DNA from: Pelargonium nanum
Lineage: Eukaryota; Streptophyta; Magnoliopsida; Geraniales; Geraniaceae
Reading direction: 5' to 3'
DNA: 20,608 nucleotides
NCBI GenBank assembly: GCA_036897485.1
Contig: JAYMTF010001918.1
Location: 1 to 20,608 of the forward strand
The notes under the pieces are model-generated. The model did not search any database. It was not told the origin of the DNA and saw nothing but the letters and a program-made list of their open reading frames with translations. Below, in pieces: positions 14,501 to 20,608 of this stretch; within the stretch, counting starts at the first letter, position 1; the number at the start of each line of letters is the position of its first letter. Both the position numbers and the translations under genes were made by a program.

Positions 14501-16705
14501 CATTCATAATAGAACAATGCCTTTACTGTAAAATGGGTTTATTTCTTTAATTTCCTTTGATGGAGTGGACATGATGTAAGATACATGGAAAACTTCATCT
14601 AGATATATAGATGTGGCATCTGAATAGCACCTTATCTGTTTCAATTTGAGCAATTGCCTCGTCAGCTTCCACCCTGTCACCAGGATCTGCAATATAAAAA
14701 ATTTGGATGCACAACAGTCAATGTCCTAAAATCATACAAAGCATTTGATAATAGCGTTTTCAAACTAAAACTATAAAAACATACTCTTCAAGAACTTCGC
14801 CAAAGTGCCATCAGTAATAGATTCACCCATAAATGGGACAACAGCATCAACAGAATCCCCTACATCCACCACAAGGATGTGAGACTAATACCCAAAAAAT
14901 AAAAACAAAGACAATAATAGAGAGAGTAATTGAATAACACATGACAAATATTCTACTTCTCAACACTATCTACTTGATTTGATAGATCTCCTCTCAATGG
15001 CCACCCATACACTGCATATATAGAGCAACAATTTTGATGCCCCAGTGTGAAAAGAATGCAACAAAGGATATGTTTGGTCCCTGAATCTGAAACCACGGTA
15101 CTCTAACCATATACTATATTGGGTACCTTAATTTCCATACACTTAAAAGCATAATTGAGCTCTTGCCTCTAAATAAATCTAGGTGCATGCTGATAAATCA
15201 GCTAGATTAATAATGTGCCAAATAATTGTTGAGAAATAACTTAGAAGACAACATATGTTGAAAAGCTACAATCCTAATGAAGTTGTAGATCAAGTTAATG
15301 ACTAAGATGCCCAGGATAAAAGCTTAAAAGATTAATGATTATCCCATAGAAGGAGAAAATATGTCCGCATGTTTCCTTCGGCAATCAAAACACATAAACA
15401 TGATAGTATGGTGTTGTGTGTGCGTGTGTGTGTGTGAGAGCTCTGTCACTAAGAGATGTATCATACCACTGTCTGAGGAAAATGCCTTGCTCCAATTTTT
15501 CATGGTAACCTCTGGATAGCTACCTGCTACACCCCTGCACACTAGGATACTATGAGAAAAGTTCAAAAAAAAAGTAGGGGTTTCATTTCAAGTATATGCT
15601 ATATTTTTTTGTTCTCTGAAAAATTCCTTTGTTTTAATTGTGAATTATGATAAATTAGTATCTTCATTCTCAAGTTGCCAACGTTAAACAGAACAGTATA
15701 CAGAAAAAAGGCAGGTTAATCAGGTAATTGACACCTTCTTTGGGTCGGGAACTGGGGATACACAATACCGTTCAGATCTCATGCAGCAAAACCCACCATG
15801 ATTAGACGGGATGGCACATGGCGCACAAAGATAGAAGGGCTTAATATACTTGTGTTAACAACTTAACCTTAAGTTTAGTTTGAGACGAAGTGGCATTGAG
15901 CAACATATATTTTGGGTAATTTCACAGTCATAGCCCATCTCACGCCTTCTCCATTTCAATCCCATATCTAAACCTCAACCATTTAAAAAAAAAAAGTCCA
16001 TAAAAACTGAGTAGTAATGATAGAATATTGTCACTGACCTCATTGCCTTGGAACCGACCAAGCTTCCTGTTATATATGAAATTATTTCAGAAATCAAGCA
16101 TGAAGATAACATATATAATGACTTTTATAAACAAAACTACAATAAATTCACCTGGTGAAATGAGCTGAGAAAAGTTCCGGACATGCCCAACTACTCTTGC
16201 ATGAACTAATGCCTATAAAAAATAGTAAAAGAGAAACAAAATTTTCAAATCAAGTTTAAAAGGTAGACCCCAACTACAAATTAATACAGATAATTTTGTG
16301 AAAAAATATCTATACAATTATTTTATGCTGTGAATAATAATTCAAAAACTCCTCCACAATCCCAAAGACTCAATAATAATACATAAAAGCAAATTGAAAG
16401 ATACTCAAAGTTGAAAACAAATATAGAGAAAGAAAGAAAACCAATCAATTAAATAGTACCTCCCCAACTGCGGAGGAAGCTCTAGGTGCAGATCCACCAG
16501 ACCGAATTGTCTTCGACAGCCCCAAAATCTGAAACAAAAATAATGTCCATCAATCAAATCAAGTCCACTCACATAGTCACAGCTATGTATGAATTTCATC
16601 CAAACATACAAACACAAAAAAAACAATGGGATAAAAAAACAAAGCTCTTACAGAAGCAGAGGAGCCACCAGAGGCGACTCTTCTCCTGATAACACCCAAC
16701 ATCAT
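11534..16705 (-). CDS. DLST: Dihydrolipoyllysine-residue succinyltransferase, E2 of mitochondrial 2-oxoglutarate dehydrogenase
   Basis: Fourteen coding exons in transcript order: 16705-16652, 16528-16460, 16212-16152, 16066-16039, 15534-15467, 14859-14785, 14686-14631, 14475-14431, 14302-14033, 13897-13803, 12863-12773, 12664-12554, 12014-11820, 11725-11534. All introns are GT..AG; the sum is 1410 nt, giving 469 residues against about 465 in Arabidopsis. The start is the first of a tandem ATGATG ([18 protein letters not shown]). Residues 1 to about 92 are an Arg/Ser-rich mitochondrial presequence ending near FSSDSG. The lipoyl domain (about 95-170) has lipoyl Lys137 in ETDKV. A Lys/Pro-rich linker follows (about 180-240, [11 protein letters not shown]), with no obvious E1/E3-binding domain, as in eukaryotic E2o. 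The catalytic acyltransferase domain ends with DHRLIDG (His440, Asp444) and LLLDI. It transfers succinyl from lipoamide to CoA and forms the complex core in the matrix. It is intact. Confidence 0.97.
12491..12518. repeat. GT/GC alternating purine-pyrimidine tract in intron 12 of the E2 gene
   Basis: About 28 bases of strict purine-pyrimidine alternation: GTGTGTGTGC, GTGTGTGTGC, then GCGCGCG. The GC part makes it a stronger Z-DNA candidate than a plain CA repeat. On the transcribed strand it reads as GC/CA repeats starting 35 bases after the splice donor (intron 12553-12015). Confidence 0.85.
12676..12728. repeat. 24-bp tandem-type duplication in intron 11 of the E2 gene
   Basis: GAGTGTGTCAATCAAATACA followed by TATT appears at 12676-12699 and again at 12705-12728, period 29. 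It starts 11 bases upstream of the acceptor of the minus-strand intron 12772-12665 and fills half of this short intron. Confidence 0.85.
13159..13392. repeat. Tandem duplication of about 115-120 bp in intron 10 of the E2 gene
   Basis: CCCTAGTTTACTCC through TTATTGATTCAAGACAT and a following CCTCCCTCCCTC tract occur twice (about 13159-13278 and 13279-13392), with period 120 at the start and a few small differences and indels (for example, two bases missing in the second copy at CATATACTCTTC). The near-identity suggests a recent slippage or unequal-crossover event. It is intronic and does not touch the splice sites. Confidence 0.9.
15411..15437. repeat. GT/CA microsatellite in intron 5 of the E2 gene
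   Basis: A GT-rich run (GTGTTGTGTGTGCGTGTGTG, then TGTGTG) with one GC interruption. On the transcribed minus strand it is a CA repeat beginning about 29 bases after the donor of the intron 15466-14860. Likely length-polymorphic. Confidence 0.85.
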
Positions 16706-16716
16706 CGATTCGATCC

Positions 16717-16979
16717 CTGCTTTCACAGCAAAAAACAATATCAAAACCAATCACAGCCACAGATGCGAACAAGAACAAAAGCAAAACAAAGAAATCAACG
16801 AATCGCATATAAATACACATGCATATGAAAACAAATCGCTAGCGTCGGATAGATCAGTCATCGGTGTGACGAATCGGAACCGCCAAACCAATCATAGAAA
16901 AAAAGAACATATTCTTCGTTATTTCGTACCGATTTTCCCGAGAACCAAACAAGAGGAGTAGCAGAGAAGAAGCCGTTAC
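16717..16979 (-). other. 5'UTR intron of the E2 gene
   Basis: On the minus strand a leader exon ends CAATCAG|GTAACG (donor at 16979-16978). A following acceptor reads GTGAAAGCAG|GGATCG (AG at 16718-16717), so only 11 leader bases precede the ATGATG in the second exon. The donor matches the consensus well; the acceptor is preceded by a T-rich stretch. Assigned by eye without transcript evidence. Confidence 0.6.
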
Positions 16980-17250
16980 CTGATTGAGCAACGAGATTTG
17001 GAGAAACCAAAATTCCAAATGGTGTAGGGTTTGCTTTTTAAGAGAGAAAGGGAAGGAAATCGAAGTTCTGTGTATGTGTATGGATGCGAGGTGGCGAGAT
17101 CTGATTGGGTATTGACTAAAAATGTCAACGGCCTGACCAAACCAGCGGCTGCTACACTATAATATTGTTAAGGAAAGGAAGCGGAAATTGTGAGTGTAGC
17201 CTACAATGCGACAGCGTTTAATAGTTCATGGGCTTTTCAATTGCCGATAG
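16980..17250 (-). promoter_or_regulatory. First (leader) exon and promoter of the E2 gene
   Basis: The minus strand shows a CT-rich leader (CCCTTTCTCTC, about 17053-17043) and a telo-box AAACCCTA (17032-17025), which in plants often sits close to the transcription start of housekeeping genes. About 200 bases upstream, AGCCCA (17234-17229) matches the reverse complement of a site II TGGGCY element, a motif class known from nuclear genes for mitochondrial proteins. No convincing TATA box was seen. The start site is probably near 17040-17090; this is inference. Confidence 0.45.
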
Positions 17251-17640
17251 AGGATAAACATTTGGTCTTAATTGAGTTTTCATTAGAGAAAAAAAAAAAT
17301 CAGCCAATAAATCGTAAGCAATGAGATGATATCACATCATCAATTAGCACTTATATCCGCCTCAATGAGTTTGAGGACGTGGAGTGCCCGCTCGGATCCA
17401 TTTTGTTTATGTTTTGGCTGAGAATATCAGTCAATAAATTATATCTAAGATTCCAGACACTCTTTTCATTACATCCAGAGAGGTAATTGCATACAACTAA
17501 CTTATTATATTATCCACAAACAGCTAAATATTATATAGAATTGTTTAAAACATTTAAGAGTTAGATGATTCCAGATCTCTGAACTTTCGTGGATATAGAG
17601 TTAGCCCATAATCTGGATTTAGTTGTGCCGTTCTTTGGAC
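17251..17640. other. Intergenic DNA, no supported gene
   Basis: AT-rich DNA upstream of the E2 promoter without open frames or visible repeats. Confidence 0.5.
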
Positions 17641-17642
17641 TT

Positions 17643-18153
17643 TCATTTTATTAATTTAATACTTGCAACATTTTGTAGCAGGTAAAGACCATCCACATCA
17701 AATAGACAGCCACGTTGACCAGGCACATCACCCTTCACCCTCCACCCTACGGGCATACTATGAGAGTATGGGATGTTGCCAATTGGGTGTGCCTCTCCTA
17801 AAAAGATTTTAGGGATCCGGTTGTGCCGAAGGTTCGAAAACTCTAGTTGCTCAATGTCCATAGGATTTACATGAGACTTAGTGGTGTGTGACCTTGGAGG
17901 CATACATATGAGGTTGAAAGTGTCCATGGGTTGGCCTGTGAGGCATATAGATCTTACATGTTGCACTGTGGAAGGTTAGAGGTCCATTGACAAGCTCACG
18001 CCGCATACATACCATATTATAGGGTTTGAAAGGCGTTAGAGGAGTTCCAAAAGGTTCTTGAGGCAACCGGTAATCTATGAGAAACGGGAAACCTCTTTGC
18101 GGATGGCCGCAGTTTAGAAGGTGATTGCGCATTAATGCGCGTTTTCTTGACAC
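17643..18153 (-). other. Two overlapping minus-strand open frames of unknown nature, possible decayed coding sequence
   Basis: One frame spans 18153-17878 (91 residues, starting MSRKRALMRNHLLNCGHPQ) and a second, in a different frame, spans 17966-17643 (107 residues). They overlap by 89 bases. Base composition here is less AT-rich than the flanks and the translations are not low complexity, so a single frameshifted ancestral ORF on the minus strand is possible. I recognise no domain or motif in either. It could equally be chance open frames in a repeat. Confidence 0.25.
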
Positions 18154-18589
18154 ACGGTCAATGAAAACTGTTCAATTTTCTTCGATAATGCCACTTCACA
18201 TATCGAAACTTCAAATTTTCTGAGTTTCAGATTCCTAAAATAGACGAACATACGCGTTAAGTGAAAACCAACGTGTGGGCGCAAGAAATCACCTCATGCA
18301 TGAGAATAAGTTTCTACCAAATGAACTCAGAGCACTACGAAGAGAATGTAAAAATTTTCTAGTCCCTCTTTCGCCACCAGAAGAGGTATTTATATTTACA
18401 TCGTGTGATGACATGACACCGAGTATTTATTGCGCGTATTGATGACCACAAAATTGACTAGACCATAAGAGACTTGTAAAGTCCATCGCTAGTTTGAGAG
18501 TCATCCCAAATATCATCTAAAGTGTTCAGATGAGTGATTACCTTACGTGTGTATCAATGTTAATATAGTTTACTTATCGTGTTTGTAAA
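18154..18589. other. Intergenic or repeat DNA, no supported gene
   Basis: No open frame of note. A TATTTATATTTA string near 18390-18401 follows a moderately GC-balanced segment. This resembles LTR-like promoter text, but no terminal TG..CA pair, primer-binding site or second LTR copy was found. Confidence 0.35.
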
Positions 18590-19005
18590 ATGGTATGGGA
18601 TAGGAGTCTGTATTAATAAAATAGGGTGTGAGTTGTATATGTGATAGGTTGACGGTTTAACATGTTAGTTTGTTATTTATTTTGGGAGATGTATATGGAG
18701 AGTGATGAGGTGATGGGAATGATGGGGTGTGTGAGCAAGCGTACGGGCCACCATGCGGCTAAGGGTGTAGAGTAGTGTACAGAAAAAGCTGTGAGTAATG
18801 TAATGGGAATGGAGTTTTTGGCTAAAGGCTGGTGAGGAAGATGAGTGAAGAACGGGGTGTGAGGATGTAAAGATCCAAAAAAAAAATGAGAGAAAGAGAG
18901 AGAGTTATGATGTATATTGGTGATGAGTTGGTTTCAATTTGAAATAAGAGAAAGAGGGAATAACGAGGTGACATATGTGAGAAGGGGTAGTGTGCAATTC
19001 TTCAA
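18590..19005 (-). other. Strand-asymmetric tract: purine-rich on plus, pyrimidine-rich on minus
   Basis: For about 400 bases the plus strand is dominated by G and A (runs such as GGGAATGATGGGGTGTGTGAG and GAGAGAAAGAGAGAGAG), so the minus strand is C/T-rich in the way plant leaders and promoter-proximal DNA often are. The minus-strand ORFs at 18153-17643 lie downstream, so a transcription unit reading leftwards is conceivable. No protein of substance is encoded within the tract. Confidence 0.35.
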
Positions 19006-19440
19006 ATTGCAGTTAGTGATGAAGTGTGGATCGTTCGCGGGTGGGAGTAAATAGCGAGGTTATAATCATTGAGTTTGCGCTCAAAAAGATGGGAAGAGAT
19101 CATAGGCGACTCGTGACGACAACACATAGAGGGGTTGCGCATTCGTGGCAGTCTCTTTTTGTGCGTTTTTGGTCTTTCCAAGTTCGTTTGGGGGTCCGAT
19201 TCGACTTCTGTTTGGGATGGTTGTGTTTCTTAATTAAACTCCTCTATATGAGTAACATATTGCACATGTTTAGGGTATTTCAACTTTTGACCTTTTTAAC
19301 GCCTTCGGGTTCTTGATAAATTCATCGTTAAAATTTTGATTGTGATGTGTCTTTGTTATTTAGAATGTCTTGTTCTTGATTGACTCGATTATTTTTTCAA
19401 CATTTTATACATCATCACAAATAGTGAGGGTTCCTAAATG
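19006..19440. other. Intergenic DNA, no supported gene
   Basis: A plus-strand frame at 19026-19316 gives 96 residues with a hydrophobic middle but no recognisable family, and its start context and surroundings do not support a gene. Confidence 0.4.
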
Positions 19441-20608
19441 AATATTTTTAGGGGTCTCGAGTGAGGCTTGGATAAGGGAAGTTGGTCGTGTTGTCCCAGT
19501 TAAATCCAAAGAAGGTGGAACTAGATATCAAAATTATCGCAAATTCGTTTGGATGGGTCACATTAAAATAAGAGCATTTAGGAGACTGATTGGGACTTCA
19601 AAAGGATAAAATAGTAAATATAACATAAAATATTTTTTTATGAGCACTTTGGTCCAAAAGTAATTGATAGAAAAATATTTGGGGCGAACCGAATGAACCA
19701 TATGGTTTAGAATGGTCTGACCGACTAATTTTGGTGGTCTGATTAGTTGGGCTTAGTCTGGTTTGGTGAATAGGCCATATGGAGGAGGATCAGGTGCTTT
19801 GCGTGCATGTGAATTGTGGTGCACTCAGGCACATGGCGCTTCAAACGCATGAGATTGAGAACTTAATCCATTCTCTAGCTGCGGTGAAACTTCCTGAAAA
19901 GTTTCAAGTGATTTCCATTTAGAGAAATTTCCATATTCATTGGAAAGGGTTTAGTATCACAAGAAAGAGTCATACTCTCTCAATAATATTATAACTTCGA
20001 TGGCCTTTAAAGAAAAGCATCAGAGTTAGAGAATCGTCGTGTTGTCCTAGAACACCAACCAAGGGCGCACTATATTGCTATCAATAGAGGGAAAGGAAAA
20101 ATTTCAACAAGTCCAATTTTGCCCTAAAATCTATGGGGAAAATAGGAAAAAAGTCAATTGCAAACAAACTGTGTTGAAACTATGGCTAAGTTGGACATTT
20201 TGTGAACTAGTGTCCAAACAAGAAGAACAATGGGGTGTATACCAATGGATCCCAAATCAACATGATTGTGGAAGAGAGTGTTAACTTAGCGCTAGAGGAT
20301 CGTCAACTCAACAACCTTTAACACCCCCCCCCATAAGTACATAACCCTAGAACCTGATTTATAGAATATTAATGAACCTTCTTAGTGACTGGTAGATATT
20401 AGAACAAATGTATATGTTTGTGCTGATAAATTGCTCTTCTCTTCTTATCACTCTATGACTAGGAGGTCTGTTCAAATGAGGAATGCAAGTTATGCAAAGA
20501 CGTTGGAAATTGGACATGTGATCTTGAGGTTTCCTCCAGGTCACATTGACACGCATTTTGGCAAGCGTACCGATTGTGTCGAAGTAATAATGAGCTCTTG
20601 AGGAGCTC
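19441..20608. other. Intergenic, probably repeat-derived DNA to the window edge
   Basis: Short frames only (plus 20075-20284, minus 20556-20359) with no recognised motif. CGTGTTGTCC occurs at about 19488-19497 and about 20038-20047. A run of nine C's lies near 20325-20333. The last 60 bases include GGCAAGCGTACCGATTGTGT then CGAAGTAATAA, text that recalls dispersed plant repeats, but no family can be named and it continues beyond the window. Confidence 0.35.

Noticed and set aside
16405..16828. ORFs on both strands around E2 exons 1 and 2
   Set aside because: They use wrong frames or antisense and cross splice sites. The exons 16705-16652 and 16528-16460 explain the coding signal.
19026..19316. 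Plus-strand ORF of 96 codons with a hydrophobic segment
   Set aside because: No recognisable motif, no leader or splice context, and the length is within chance for this composition.
20075..20284. Plus-strand ORF of 69 codons
   Set aside because: No family resemblance; basic and Gln-rich composition as expected from A-rich DNA.

Overview
This is nuclear DNA of a flowering plant, most likely a eudicot. The genes have many short introns with GT..AG borders, the intergenic DNA is very AT-rich, and both recognisable proteins are plant-type. I could not tell the species. Two intact genes account for all coding sequence I can support; everything else is intergenic DNA, much of it old mobile-element debris.

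Layout: (1) 1-560 is repeat-like, AT-rich intergenic DNA with a GC-rich left edge. (2) 1455-5544, plus strand, is a complete vacuolar-type aspartic proteinase (phytepsin family) in 13 coding exons, which joins in frame to 513 residues and carries the plant-specific saposin-like insert (PSI). (3) 5.9-10.6 kb holds three inverted-repeat elements (6798-7146, 7816-8062, 9814-10583), a SINE-like piece near 7.52 kb and a LINE-type RNase H relic (8902-9501) with two in-frame TAG stops and a poly(A) tail. (4) 16705-11534, minus strand, is a complete gene for the mitochondrial dihydrolipoamide succinyltransferase, the E2 core of 2-oxoglutarate dehydrogenase. It has 14 coding exons plus a 5'UTR exon and joins in frame to 469 residues. 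(5) 17.1-20.6 kb has no recognisable gene; it contains a strand-asymmetric purine-rich tract and two overlapping unidentified minus-strand ORFs.

The two genes converge, with about 6 kb of transposon-rich DNA between their stop codons, and nothing suggests a shared function. One product works in the vacuole or secretory route, the other in the mitochondrial matrix (TCA cycle). I found no CRISPR array, tRNA or rRNA gene, bacterial-style operon or novel multi-gene system. The most unusual observations are CA-rich alternating tracts about 30-35 nt past two splice donors of the E2 gene, the internal organisation of the inverted-repeat elements, and a tRNA-derived SINE remnant in the largest coding-region intron of the proteinase gene. 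All exon borders were assigned by eye from splice consensus, reading-frame continuity and family conservation.
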